DNA of 64,000 bases from [Flexibacter] sp. ATCC 35208 (GCF_001975825.1 NZ_MTKN01000027.1:34436-98435), one strand, 5' to 3'; positions 1 to 8,520 are shown, numbered from the stretch's first letter. A program made the numbers and translations. Notes: generated by a model from the sequence alone, not told the origin.

Positions 1-1051
1 CACCCAGCAGGGCTTCATTGAATGGCTTACCGGCTGCTATCAGTTCTTTTTCTTTCTCGTCTATGAGCTGTGCAGTCCGATACAGGGCTGATTCATTCAC
101 CCATATACGGATTGCCATTTCTGCTAACTTATGTTTGATGGCTCCGAAGTTACCAATGGATTGTTTGAATTGCTCGCGTGTGTTCGCGTATTCAATGGAA
201 ATGGAGGCTGTTTTCTTGGCAGCTCCCAATGCTGCTGCACACAGTTTGAGACGGCCGATATTCAGGATATTGAAGGCAATGAGATGTCCTTTGCCAATCT
301 CGCCCAGTACATTTTCCACAGGAACCTGTGCATCCTGGAAGTAGATCTGGCGGGTAGAAGAACCTTTGATTCCCATCTTGTGCTCTTCAGCACCCAGCGT
401 GAATCCGGGAGTATCTTTATCCACAATAAAGGCGGTGAATTTATCGCCATCTATTTTAGCAAATACAGTGAATACATCTGCAAAACCGGAGTTGGTGATC
501 CAGCACTTCTGGCCATTCAGTAAATAGAATTTACCATCGGCAGAGAGTTTGGCGGTAGTCTTCGCACTGAGTGCATCGGAACCGGAATTGGGTTCTGTCA
601 GTGCATATGCACCTTTCATCTGGCCGGAGCCAAGAAAAGGAATGTATTTTTGTTTCTGGGCTTCTGTACCGAAGTACAGAATGGGGAGGGAGCCTATACC
701 CGTATGGGCCGCCATGGCTACAGAAAAGGAGTGACCCGCACCCAGGGCTTCATTGATGAGCGTCGCTGTGATGAAGTCTTTGCCTAACCCTCCGTATTCC
801 TCAGGGAAGGCAGCGCCCAGCAATCCCTGCTCGCCTGCTTTTTCCAGTAAGGAAGGCATAAGCCCTTCTTCCAGTTTATCGATCCGGTCCAGCACAGGTG
901 TGACTTCCTTTGCCACAAACTGTTCGGCCATCTCTTTAATCATTTTTTGTTCTTCGTTGAAATCTTCGGGAGTAAACACTTCATGTACAGGGCTTTCTTT
1001 GATCAGGAACTCAGCGCCCTTCAACGTGGACTTATCAACAGTTGCTTCCAT
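1..1051 (-). CDS. Acyl-CoA dehydrogenase, FadE/VLCAD-like (C-terminus cut by window edge)
   Basis: Flavoprotein that makes the first double bond in beta-oxidation of fatty acyl-CoA. Reading the minus strand from ATG at 1051 gives MEATVDKSTLKGAEF and about 350 residues before the window ends. The segments AYALTEPNSGSDA, CWITNSGFADVFTVFAK and MGIKGSSTRQIYF are the FAD/substrate-binding middle beta domain of the family, and the helical C-terminal domain begins after them (IGRLKLCAAALGAAKK, then YANTREQFKQSIGNF). The catalytic glutamate and the rest of the C-terminus lie outside the window. The N-terminal extension before the dehydrogenase fold suggests the longer type of about 600 residues, which is inference. 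It is transcribed away from the hydrolase at 1202, with 150 bases between the two starts. Confidence 0.92.
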   Translation of the reverse strand, partial: MEATVDKSTLKGAEFLIKESPVHEVFTPEDFNEEQKMIKEMAEQFVAKEVTPVLDRIDKLEEGLMPSLLEKAGEQGLLGAAFPEEYGGLGKDFITATLINEALGAGHSFSVAMAAHTGIGSLPILYFGTEAQKQKYIPFLGSGQMKGAYALTEPNSGSDALSAKTTAKLSADGKFYLLNGQKCWITNSGFADVFTVFAKIDGDKFTAFIVDKDTPGFTLGAEEHKMGIKGSSTRQIYFQDAQVPVENVLGEIGKGHLIAFNILNIGRLKLCAAALGAAKKTASISIEYANTREQFKQSIGNFGAIKHKLAEMAIRIWVNESALYRTAQLIDEKEKELIAAGKPFNEALLG

Positions 1052-1189
1052 TGTGATAAAGTTTTGTCAGTTAATTTGAGTTACCATTCAATTTACTTTT
1101 TTTACCTCACATAGCAATTTTAAATCGTGAAAATTGAAGGGCAATGGCCTGTAGGCGGCCTGAATAGGAAACGTTAAAATTGAAACTGG

Positions 1190-1197
1190 TACATTTG
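1190..1197 (+). promoter_or_regulatory. Putative -7 promoter element TACATTTG
   Basis: This matches the Bacteroidetes sigma-ABfr -7 consensus TAnnTTTG. It ends only 4 bases before the ATG of the hydrolase at 1202, so a transcript starting about 6 bases downstream would be nearly or fully leaderless. I see no clear -33 TTTG at the usual spacing. Confidence 0.45.
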
Positions 1198-1201
1198 CGA
1201 A

Positions 1202-2002
1202 ATGCAGTCATTCTACCTTCCATATGAAAACAGCCGCATCCATGGAGTCATCGCCGGCAAAGGCGACGATCTTCTTGTGTGCCTGCACGGTTTCGGCGAA
1301 AGTACACTGCCTTTTTCCCGGCTGGTTCCCGCTCTTGGCGATGCCTTCACTATCGTGGCACTCGACCTGCCCCTTCATGGCAAAACCGTGTGGCAGGAAA
1401 ACCGCCCTTTTGAAAAAGAAGACCTTCATGCGATCATCGACCTGCTCCTGAAAATGCAAAAGAAAACCGTCTTCTCCCTGTTGGGATACAGCATGGGTGG
1501 CCGTCTCGCCCTTTGCATCACAGAAAAGATGGCCCCACAGATCAGGGAACTGATCCTGCTGGCAGCCGATGGTCTCAGGGATAATCCCTGGCACCACTTT
1601 GTGACGCAAACCCGCATCGGTCACCGGCTCTTTAAACACATCACCTATCACCCGGGATTTTATTTCTGGCTACTCAATACCGGCAACAAGCTGAGACTCA
1701 TCAACAACAGCCTGCATCGCTTTGCAAACAACAGTATGAATACCCTCGAAAAGCGGGAACTGGTCTTCAATGTATGGACCATCATGGCCCATATGATGCC
1801 CAACCGGAAACTTATCAAACAACTGCTGGCCCAATATCGCATCCATACCCTGCTCATATTTGGCAAGTACGACAGGGTGATTCCATCGGTATTGGGTATA
1901 CGGTTTATGGACGGTACTTTCCCCTGCGAAACACTGGTACTTGACAAAGGTCATCAGCTACTCACAGAAGACCTGGGTGAAATAATATTGGATAAGATTT
2001 AA
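1202..2002 (+). CDS. Alpha/beta hydrolase
   Basis: A 266-residue protein of the alpha/beta hydrolase fold. The oxyanion region CLHGFGES is at residues 27-34, the nucleophile elbow GYSMGG at 95-100 has Ser97, the likely acid is Asp224 in FGKYDRVIP, and the base is His251 in KGHQLL. There is no signal peptide, so it should be cytosolic. Its substrate cannot be told from the sequence. The next gene starts 8 bases after the stop, so it probably shares a transcript with the glycosyltransferase and the permease. ATG at 1202 is the only sensible start, because the next in-frame ATG lies after the oxyanion motif. Confidence 0.85.
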   Translation: MQSFYLPYENSRIHGVIAGKGDDLLVCLHGFGESTLPFSRLVPALGDAFTIVALDLPLHGKTVWQENRPFEKEDLHAIIDLLLKMQKKTVFSLLGYSMGGRLALCITEKMAPQIRELILLAADGLRDNPWHHFVTQTRIGHRLFKHITYHPGFYFWLLNTGNKLRLINNSLHRFANNSMNTLEKRELVFNVWTIMAHMMPNRKLIKQLLAQYRIHTLLIFGKYDRVIPSVLGIRFMDGTFPCETLVLDKGHQLLTEDLGEIILDKI

Positions 2003-2010
2003 ATTCGCGT

Positions 2011-3153
2011 ATGTATTTTTTTCTAACTGTCTTATTCCTGCTGGGAGGATTGTATGGCATATTGATGATACGATATGGACTTGGCTGGAAGGCATTACCA
2101 CCCTATACACCCACCGCCCCCATCAGCGGTGGTACCAAAGTGACCGTTATTATTCCTGCCCGCGATGAAGAGGATAACCTGCCACCCTTACTGGCAGCAC
2201 TTCATGCCCAGGATTACCCGGCACACCTGTTTGAAGTCATTGTCATCGACGACTTTTCTACAGACCGTACTCCCAATGTCGTAAAAGAATTTCCCGCAGC
2301 CAATATCAAACTGCTGCAACTAAGCCAGTACCTCAGCGCTACGGAAAGACTGAATTCCTATAAAAAGAAGGCTATCGAACTGGCGATAGAACAAGCTACC
2401 GGTGACCTGATCATGACCACAGACGCTGATTGCGTGATGGGGCCACTATGGGTTAGTACGATGGTCAGATTCTATGAACAATACCAGCCTAAATTCATCG
2501 CCGCCCCGGTGAGCTTCTATAAAGAAACTAACTTCTTCAAGATCCTGCAGTCGCTGGACTTCATGACCATGCAGGGGATTACGGGGGCATTAGCCCGATT
2601 GAAAGACGGTACCATGTGTAATGGGGCCAACCTTGCTTATGAAAGAAAGGTATTCTATGAAGTCGATGCTTTCAAAGGGATCGATAACATTGCCTCAGGA
2701 GATGATATGTTGCTGATGTTCAAGGTATTTAAGGCTTATCCAGATGGCGTGAAATACCTGAAAAGCCAGGATGCAATCGTGGAGACGTTACCAGTCGATA
2801 CCTTCCGGGCTTTTATGAATCAGCGTATCCGCTGGTCATCCAAAGCAGATAAGTATGACGATAAGCGGCTCACCTGGGTGCTGGCGCTGGTCTACTTCTG
2901 GAATGTGGTATTGTTGTTTGGTGGGTTGTTCTGCATTTTTGCCCCCGGTGCTTTGCCATATTTCCTGATAGCGATGGTGTACAAGGTGGTGCTGGAGTTC
3001 TTCTTTCTGATCCCTGTATCTCAATTCTTCCGGAAAAAAGGCTTGCTTGGCTGGTTTATACCCGGACAGTTATTTCATATTCCATATATTGTAGTGGCGG
3101 GGTGGCTTGGTAAGTTTGGTTCTTACCAGTGGAAAGGCCGAAAAGTAAAATAA
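2011..3153 (+). CDS. Membrane-bound family 2 glycosyltransferase
   Basis: A 380-residue processive-type GT2. One N-terminal membrane helix (about 2-20) is followed by the GT-A domain with VTVIIPARDEE (45-54), the DD pair at 80-81 in VIDDFST, DAD at 138-140 for nucleotide-sugar and metal binding, GDD at 230-232, and QRIRW at 271-275. C-terminal membrane helices span about 289-335 and 348-366. DXD with QxxRW is the signature of transferases that hand sugar to a lipid or growing chain at the inner membrane. It resembles the glycosyltransferases of Bacteroidetes that act on glycolipids. Donor and acceptor are unknown. Confidence 0.88.
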   Translation: MYFFLTVLFLLGGLYGILMIRYGLGWKALPPYTPTAPISGGTKVTVIIPARDEEDNLPPLLAALHAQDYPAHLFEVIVIDDFSTDRTPNVVKEFPAANIKLLQLSQYLSATERLNSYKKKAIELAIEQATGDLIMTTDADCVMGPLWVSTMVRFYEQYQPKFIAAPVSFYKETNFFKILQSLDFMTMQGITGALARLKDGTMCNGANLAYERKVFYEVDAFKGIDNIASGDDMLLMFKVFKAYPDGVKYLKSQDAIVETLPVDTFRAFMNQRIRWSSKADKYDDKRLTWVLALVYFWNVVLLFGGLFCIFAPGALPYFLIAMVYKVVLEFFFLIPVSQFFRKKGLLGWFIPGQLFHIPYIVVAGWLGKFGSYQWKGRKVK

Positions 3154-3156
3154 ATT

Positions 3157-4236
3157 ATGGCGGAACTCAATATACGATCATCTTTCCGGCAGCAGGCCTG
3201 GGCCAGGCTGCGACGGAATAAGGGGGCAGTAGCAGGTATGTTGCTGATCGCCATCGCTGTCATAGTCAGCGTCATTGCCTATTGGGTAGCACCGGATGGC
3301 ACGCCGATGGCAAACAGGATGATCGTAGAGATAGGAGGGCAGCATCCCGGTTTCAGGATTGACTTACTGGCATTGCCCAAACAGCAACCAGTAGAAAAAG
3401 TAGGTTTCCTGGAAAGGTTGATGGATGGACAGGCAGAAGATGTAACCTGGGTGCCTGTGACCAGCTACCGTTCTGCAGGAGATAGCGTCATTGTGCAGCG
3501 CTATATAGATGAAGATACGTCTATGAGGGAAAGCTACCCGGCGAAAAGGACTTACATCAGACACTACAAAGCCTGGCTGGGCACGGACAAGTTTGGAAGG
3601 GATATCCTGAGCCGCCTGCTGGTAGGTACGAGGGTAAGCCTGAGTGTAGGGTTTATAGCGGTGATAATTTCGCTTACTATTGGAATTCTCTTAGGGGCAG
3701 TAGCCGGATATTTCCGTGGAGTAACGGATGAGGTTGTGATGTGGCTGGTGAATGTGATCTGGTCAGTACCTACATTATTACTCGTATTTGCCATTACCCT
3801 GGCCCTGGGCAAAGGTTTCTGGCAGGTATTTATTGCGGTAGGCCTCACAATGTGGGTAAATGTAGCCCGCATTATCAGGGGGCAGGTGATGTCGCTGAGA
3901 GAACTGACCTTTATCGAGGCTACCCGTGCACTGGGCTTTGGGCATACCCGTACAATTGTAAAGCATATTTTACCTAATATATTAGGACCTGTGATGGTGG
4001 TTGCTGCCGGTAATTTTGCCACGGCAATCGTGGTAGAGGCGGGGCTGAGTTTCCTGGGGGTAGGCGTACAGCCGCCACAACCCTCTTGGGGCCTGATGAT
4101 CAAAGAAAACTACAATTTCATCATTACCCACAATCCTTTGCTGGCCCTGGCACCGGGAGTGGCAATTATGCTGATGGTACTGGCATTTAACCTGTTAGGA
4201 AACGGTTTGAGGGATGCGATGGATGTACGGCAGTAA
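3157..4236 (+). CDS. OppC/DppC-type ABC transporter permease
   Basis: A 359-residue inner-membrane permease of the oligopeptide/nickel class. The first membrane helix (about 25-44) is followed by a periplasmic stretch to about residue 140, then the family hallmark LGTDKFGRDILSRL at 141-154, further helices, and the cytoplasmic EAA-like loop EATRALGFGHTRTIVKHILP near 254-273 that docks to the ATPase. It starts 3 bases after the glycosyltransferase stop. No OppB partner, ATPase or binding protein is encoded nearby, so the remaining subunits must come from elsewhere. The substrate is unknown. Confidence 0.88.
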   Translation: MAELNIRSSFRQQAWARLRRNKGAVAGMLLIAIAVIVSVIAYWVAPDGTPMANRMIVEIGGQHPGFRIDLLALPKQQPVEKVGFLERLMDGQAEDVTWVPVTSYRSAGDSVIVQRYIDEDTSMRESYPAKRTYIRHYKAWLGTDKFGRDILSRLLVGTRVSLSVGFIAVIISLTIGILLGAVAGYFRGVTDEVVMWLVNVIWSVPTLLLVFAITLALGKGFWQVFIAVGLTMWVNVARIIRGQVMSLRELTFIEATRALGFGHTRTIVKHILPNILGPVMVVAAGNFATAIVVEAGLSFLGVGVQPPQPSWGLMIKENYNFIITHNPLLALAPGVAIMLMVLAFNLLGNGLRDAMDVRQ

Positions 4237-4295
4237 TTCCCTTGTTTCGTATTATAAAAACTACTAATTTTACTTTATCCATTATCCGTACTTTT

Positions 4296-4718
4296 ATGCC
4301 TTTGAAATCATATCTTTTACCTATTCTGGCCCTGTTTGCACTGACCTTTTCTTCCTGTAAAAAGAAAGACGGCACCACTACGGTGAAGCCTGCTGAAGAA
4401 GGACTGAAGGTGACTCTCGCAAATGTAACAGAGGCTTCTTATACCGCAGCAGCCGGTACAACCTATACTTTTCAGGCACAGGTTACTTCCAAATTGCCAG
4501 CCAGTGGGGTGACCATTACAGTCACAGCCGTAACTGACCCGGGTGGTATCAACATTCCGCAGAATGCAGTAGCACCGAGTTCCAGTGGCGCCATTGAGAT
4601 CACACTGATCGGATTAGAGCCATTACGCACCGTACTGGTGACGGTGGTGATTACTTCAGTCGATAATCCCGACAATACAATTTCCAAGACCTTCTGGATT
4701 ACTAATAAGTCTGAATAG
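4296..4718 (+). CDS. Small secreted lipoprotein of unknown function
   Basis: A 140-residue protein from ATG at 4296 (MPLKSYLLPILALFALTFSSC). The hydrophobic signal ends in the lipobox SSC followed by KKK, typical of Bacteroidetes lipoproteins, so it is probably anchored at the outer or inner membrane. The mature part is rich in Thr, Val and Ala and reads as a single beta-sandwich (VTLANVTEASYTAAAGTTYTF, then LPASGVTITVTAV). An ATG 54 bases upstream is in frame but would put non-signal residues before the leader, so I prefer the later start. It resembles no family I can name. Confidence 0.75.
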   Translation: MPLKSYLLPILALFALTFSSCKKKDGTTTVKPAEEGLKVTLANVTEASYTAAAGTTYTFQAQVTSKLPASGVTITVTAVTDPGGINIPQNAVAPSSSGAIEITLIGLEPLRTVLVTVVITSVDNPDNTISKTFWITNKSE

Positions 4719-4789
4719 TTTGGCGAAAGCATAGCCATAGTCATAATGTAGCTATACTATAGCTATGGTACAACTTCGTTTCCAATAGA

Positions 4790-4875
4790 TCACTATAAGG
4801 TCACCAATAGATCACCAAAAGGGCACCTCATTATCCCTGGGATATTGAAGTGCCCTTTTGGTGCCCTTATAGTGA
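4790..4875. repeat. Long interrupted palindrome with internal direct repeats
   Basis: The inner stem CACCAAAAGGGCAC (4813-4826) pairs perfectly with 4850-4863. The outer stem TCACTATAAGG (4790-4800) pairs with 4865-4875. The 23-base loop itself holds TATCCC-T-GGGATA. CCAATAGATCAC occurs twice, at 4782-4793 and 4804-4815. It lies between the lipoprotein stop and the GT4 promoter. There is no T-tract after the stem, so it is not a plain intrinsic terminator. Confidence 0.8.
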
Positions 4876-4939
4876 CGTATTTGTAACGGCGTTATGACGG
4901 ATCTCTACCCTACTTCTACCCTGCTTATTACAAAAGCTG

Positions 4940-4947
4940 TAGCTTTG
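4940..4947 (+). promoter_or_regulatory. Putative -7 promoter element TAGCTTTG
   Basis: Match to TAnnTTTG, 26 bases upstream of the ATG of the glycosyltransferase at 4974. No -33 TTTG is evident at 19-21 bases upstream. Confidence 0.5.
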
Positions 4948-4973
4948 CACCCATCAGAACAAGCAGCTTAACT

Positions 4974-6077
4974 ATGCGTATAGGAGTGAATGCCGCCGGC
5001 CTGGCTGGAGATAGGCCGGCAGATACAGGAAATATCAGCACAGCACTTTTAAAGGAATTATGCCGTTTGCACCCGGAGCACCAGTTTATCTTCTTCGTAG
5101 ACGGTCCGGGTTTATCTCTGAGCGAATTCACTGATAATGTGCAACTTGTGGAAGTGCCTCTCAAAGGCCGTAAGGCATTTCAACTGTACTGGTGGAGAGA
5201 ATGGCAGCTTCCGGCAGCTATCAAAAAGCAGCAGCTGGACCTTTACCTGGGTATAGATGGTCAATTGCCCCTGCGCAGCAAGGTACCTGCCCGCTTATTA
5301 GTTACAGATACGGGTTTTCTGCATGGCGTAACAGGTATGTCTAAGGATCTGCAGCGATATCTGCGCAGAAATACCGTGAAATATATACAGGCGGCACAGA
5401 AAGTACTTGTAGTTTCTCCCGTAGTACAGGAAGATTTATTAACTTATGCCCCTTCTGTAGCAGAAAAGCTGGTTTTACTGCCTCCGGGTATGGATAGCAG
5501 CTATCGTCCTGTGGAATGGGAGGAAAGAGAGCAGATTAAAAAGGCATTTTCAGATGGGGTGGAGTATTTTGTAGCAGTAGGCAGTATGCATCCCCGGAAT
5601 AATATCCTTCCTTTGCTGAAGGCATTTTCCGCGCTGAAACGCCGTTTACGTTCCAATATGAAACTGATCCTCGCCGGCGCTCCCACCAATGCCGGTGCAG
5701 AAATCATCGAAAATATGGCCACCTACAAGTTCAGAAACGACGTCATCTGGCTCAAAGATGCCGATCAGGAGACCTTGTCCCGCATAGTAGCCGGCGCTTA
5801 TACCCTGGTATATACCAGTCGGTTCGAGGGCCTGGCGTTACCTATTTATGCAGCCCTCAGGAGCGAAGTACCTGTGGTGGCCATAGAAGGAGCTGCGGCC
5901 AGGGTGGCAGGAGCCGAAGGTGTGCTGTATACAGACCCTGATAGCCTGGACGATCTGGCAGAAAAAATGTCTGTATTATACAAAGACGAGGTGTTGCGCA
6001 GCAGGATGCTGGAACGCGGCAAGCAGGTGCCCCTGCCCGGAAGCTGGATAGAAGCGGCTTCCCTGATATTAAAATAA
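4974..6077 (+). CDS. Family 4-like glycosyltransferase with altered catalytic motif
   Basis: A 367-residue GT-B protein. The N-terminal half begins MRIGVNAAGLAG with a glycine-rich turn. The C-terminal donor-binding half has YFVAVGSMHPRNNILPLLKA (198-217), LILAGAP (231-237) and VYTSRFEGLALP (279-290). In retaining GT4 enzymes the last motif runs EGxxxPxxE. Here Glu285 is present but the second glutamate position is Ala293 (IYAAL). It has its own promoter element and stands alone between a lipoprotein and gldC, so its product (lipid, protein or polysaccharide glycosylation) is unknown. Whether it is active is uncertain because of the missing glutamate. Confidence 0.82.
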   Translation: MRIGVNAAGLAGDRPADTGNISTALLKELCRLHPEHQFIFFVDGPGLSLSEFTDNVQLVEVPLKGRKAFQLYWWREWQLPAAIKKQQLDLYLGIDGQLPLRSKVPARLLVTDTGFLHGVTGMSKDLQRYLRRNTVKYIQAAQKVLVVSPVVQEDLLTYAPSVAEKLVLLPPGMDSSYRPVEWEEREQIKKAFSDGVEYFVAVGSMHPRNNILPLLKAFSALKRRLRSNMKLILAGAPTNAGAEIIENMATYKFRNDVIWLKDADQETLSRIVAGAYTLVYTSRFEGLALPIYAALRSEVPVVAIEGAAARVAGAEGVLYTDPDSLDDLAEKMSVLYKDEVLRSRMLERGKQVPLPGSWIEAASLILK

Positions 6078-6126
6078 TAAAATAAGTATCATAAATCTGG
6101 ACATCAGCACATTCGCAGGTTATTAG

Positions 6127-6134
6127 TAAATTTG
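6127..6134 (+). promoter_or_regulatory. Putative -7 promoter element TAAATTTG
   Basis: Match to TAnnTTTG located 29 bases before the gldC start at 6164. It gives a short leader. No clear -33 element is seen. Confidence 0.5.
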
Positions 6135-6163
6135 CGTTTTTAAAATATCGGAACTATTTTTTT

Positions 6164-6511
6164 ATGGCAAAGACATCTACCATACAAATCCAGGTTGAAC
6201 TGGACAATGACAGGATACCTGAGAAGATTGAATGGAGGGCGACAGATAGCACTCAGGCAGACCGTTTCCAGCAGGCGAAGGCGATGATGATTGCTTTCTG
6301 GGATGGGGCTGACAAGACCGCGCTGCGTATAGACTTGTGGACAAAGCAGATGATGGTGGATGAAATGGCTGATTTCTTCTTTCAGACGATGATGACCATG
6401 GCAGATACTTATCAGCGTGCTACTCCTTACAAGGATCAGGCAGACGAACTGAGAACTTTTGCCCGTGAATTCTACAAGAAGTTCGAAGAAAAGCAAAAGG
6501 CAGAACAGTAA
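6164..6511 (+). CDS. gldC: Gliding motility protein GldC
   Basis: A 115-residue protein with the GldC pattern: IQIQVELDNDRIPEKIEW near the start, AKAMMIAFWDG, then LRIDLWTKQMMVDEMADFFF and a helical charged C-terminus. GldC is a small accessory protein of Bacteroidetes gliding motility; no signal peptide is seen, so it is probably cytosolic. The other gld genes are not next to it, which is common. Own promoter element at 6127. The next gene, for a YqeY protein, follows 27 bases later and may be cotranscribed. Confidence 0.88.
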   Translation: MAKTSTIQIQVELDNDRIPEKIEWRATDSTQADRFQQAKAMMIAFWDGADKTALRIDLWTKQMMVDEMADFFFQTMMTMADTYQRATPYKDQADELRTFAREFYKKFEEKQKAEQ

Positions 6512-6538
6512 TAATCCAAGTTTTCAAAACAACCATAT

Positions 6539-6991
6539 ATGTCTCTGGAACTAAACATTAACGCAGCTATCAAGACAGCTATGCTTGCGAAAGCAGAAGC
6601 AGATTTGCGTGCGCTGCGTGCTATTAAGGCCGCTATCCTGCATGCCAAGACTGCAGAGGGCTTTAGCGGAGAGCTGAGCGAAACAGACGAAACAAAGCTG
6701 TTACAGAAGTTAGCCAAACAAAGAAAAGATTCGCTGGATATATTCCGTCAGCAAAACAGGGAAGACCTCGCCGCAAAGGAAGAGGAAGAACTGGTTGTGA
6801 TCGAGAAGTACCTGCCAAAGCAGATGGACGAAGCTGAACTGAAAGCAACTATTCAGGCTATTATCACCGAGACAGGGGCGAGTTCTCCTGCTGATATGGG
6901 TAAGGTAATGGGCGTGGCTACCAAGCAGTTAGCTGGTAAAGCTGATGGCAAAGCCATTTCCGCATTAGTAAAAGAGTTATTGGCAAAATAA
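6539..6991 (+). CDS. GatB/YqeY domain protein
   Basis: A 150-residue helical protein of the YqeY family (MSLELNINAAIKTAMLAKAE, then KQRKDSLDIFRQQNREDLA, EEELVVIEKYLPKQM, and MGKVMGVATKQLAGKADGK). The C-terminal part is homologous to the tRNA-binding tail domain of the amidotransferase subunit GatB. Free-standing YqeY proteins are proposed to touch tRNA metabolism, but their function is not established. Full length for the family (about 147-150). ATG at 6539; it follows gldC closely. Confidence 0.9.
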   Translation: MSLELNINAAIKTAMLAKAEADLRALRAIKAAILHAKTAEGFSGELSETDETKLLQKLAKQRKDSLDIFRQQNREDLAAKEEEELVVIEKYLPKQMDEAELKATIQAIITETGASSPADMGKVMGVATKQLAGKADGKAISALVKELLAK

Positions 6992-7043
6992 CTGGGGACT
7001 TTTAATTCTTTTTCCCCGATCTCCTATCTTCCTATAGAAATAT

Positions 7044-7589
7044 ATGGGTATAGACATTGTATTCGCCATCATCCTTGTAATTGCTATTTATAAGGGATAT
7101 AGCCGTGGTCTGATCATAGCGGTATTCTCATTTATAGCAGTCACATTGGGGCTTGCAGCAGCATTGAAGTTGACCACCGTGGCCGTATTGTACGCCCAAT
7201 CACATTGGGATATGCATACACGTTGGTTACCAGTCATTTGCTTCATCGCCCTGTTCCTGGGAGTAATATTTTTAGTCCGTCTTGGGGCCACTCTGCTGCA
7301 AAAGCTGGTAGAAGTGGCTATGATGGGCTGGCTAAACAAATTAGGCGGGATTTTACTATATAGTGCTATCTTTATCATGGTCTACAGTGTCCTTTTATGG
7401 ATAGCCAATCAGTTATATTGGTTAAGCCCGGAAATCAAAATACAATCTGTTGTATATCCGTACATTGAGCATCTCGGGCCGGCGGTCATGAATGGCGTTG
7501 GCAAACTAATACCCATCTTTAAGGATATGTTTGCCAGTCTGCAATCATTTTTTGACAATGCAGCCAGGGAGATACAGAGCAAACAATAG
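7044..7589 (+). CDS. CvpA family membrane protein
   Basis: A 181-residue inner-membrane protein with about four hydrophobic helices (4-18, 24-48, 63-85, 100-125). The N-terminal pattern DIVFAIILVIAIYKGYSRG is the hallmark of the CvpA/colicin V production family. In enterobacteria CvpA is linked to colicin V export and envelope stress; in Bacteroidetes the role is unknown. The C-terminus is amphipathic and probably cytoplasmic. Possibly in one transcript with yqeY (52-base gap). Confidence 0.85.
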   Translation: MGIDIVFAIILVIAIYKGYSRGLIIAVFSFIAVTLGLAAALKLTTVAVLYAQSHWDMHTRWLPVICFIALFLGVIFLVRLGATLLQKLVEVAMMGWLNKLGGILLYSAIFIMVYSVLLWIANQLYWLSPEIKIQSVVYPYIEHLGPAVMNGVGKLIPIFKDMFASLQSFFDNAAREIQSKQ

Positions 7590-7694
7590 AGGGTCATGGA
7601 CATAGGTTAAATGATCTATATCCCTCGCTTCAAAGATTATTTGAATTAATAAAAAGAATTATTTTAGCGCAAAATTGACTTTCAAGCTTTGGCA

Positions 7695-8462
7695 ATGGAT
7701 TACGAAATCAAAACACAGGGAAAGTTTAAGTTTGTTGAAGAAGGGGAGGGTGAACCGCTGGTATTATTGCACGGGCTATTTGGTGCACTGAGTAATTTTG
7801 GTGGGCTGATCGAATACTTCCGCCACTACAACAAAGTAGTGGTACCGCTTTTGCCTTTGTTTGATCTGAATATTCTGGATACATCTGTAGCTGGCCTGGC
7901 CAAGTACGTTCATAAGTTTATTGAAACGATGGAGTATTCCAATGTACACCTGCTGGGTAACTCCCTGGGTGGACACGTTGGGTTGGTATACCTGCTGAAA
8001 CATCCTGAAGCTCCGATCAAATCCCTCACACTGACTGGTAGTTCCGGTCTGTTTGAAAACGGGATGGGCGAAACTTATCCTAAAAGAGGAGACTACGAAT
8101 ATATCCGCAAGAAAACAGAACTTACCTTCTACGATCCTGCAATGGCTACCAAAGAGCTGGTGGACGAAGTATTTGACATTACGACCAACCGTCTTAAGGT
8201 GATCAAGATCATCACGCTGGCTAAGTCGGCTATACGCCATAACCTGGGTGAAGAACTTCGTGAAATCAAGCTCCCAACCTTGCTGGTATGGGGATTGAAC
8301 GATACCGTGACTCCGCCAATGGTAGGTGAGGAGTTCCACAAACTGATTCCTAACTCAGAACTGCACTTCGTTGATAAATGCGGTCATGCCCCTATGATGG
8401 AGCAGCCGGATGAATTCAATCAGATCCTGCATCCTTTTCTGCAAAAACTGGGAAGTAAATAA
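7695..8462 (+). CDS. Alpha/beta hydrolase
   Basis: 255 residues from ATG at 7695 (a TTG 6 bases upstream is less likely). Oxyanion segment LVLLHGLFG at 22-30, nucleophile elbow GNSLGG at 88-93 (Ser90), acid Asp203 in GLNDTVTPP, base His231 in CGHAPMMEQP. This layout is that of the hydrolase group that includes C-C bond hydrolases and epoxide hydrolase relatives. No signal peptide. Not related closely to the hydrolase at 1202. Followed by an intrinsic terminator, so it is the last gene of its transcript. Confidence 0.87.
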   Translation: MDYEIKTQGKFKFVEEGEGEPLVLLHGLFGALSNFGGLIEYFRHYNKVVVPLLPLFDLNILDTSVAGLAKYVHKFIETMEYSNVHLLGNSLGGHVGLVYLLKHPEAPIKSLTLTGSSGLFENGMGETYPKRGDYEYIRKKTELTFYDPAMATKELVDEVFDITTNRLKVIKIITLAKSAIRHNLGEELREIKLPTLLVWGLNDTVTPPMVGEEFHKLIPNSELHFVDKCGHAPMMEQPDEFNQILHPFLQKLGSK

Positions 8463-8486
8463 AACCTACTACTCACATCATTATAT

Positions 8487-8520
8487 TGAAGCTGATTCAA
8501 CAGGATCAGCTTCATTTTTT
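8487..8520 (+). terminator. Intrinsic terminator after hydrolase
   Basis: A perfect 10-bp stem TGAAGCTGAT (8487-8496) / ATCAGCTTCA (8505-8514) is followed directly by a run of T. It lies 24 bases after the stop at 8462. Confidence 0.9.

Noticed and set aside
3564..4103. Long minus-strand ORFs opposite the permease, and similar ones at 7776-8339 and 13006-13665
   Set aside because: All are shadows of well-supported genes on the other strand with typical codon use.
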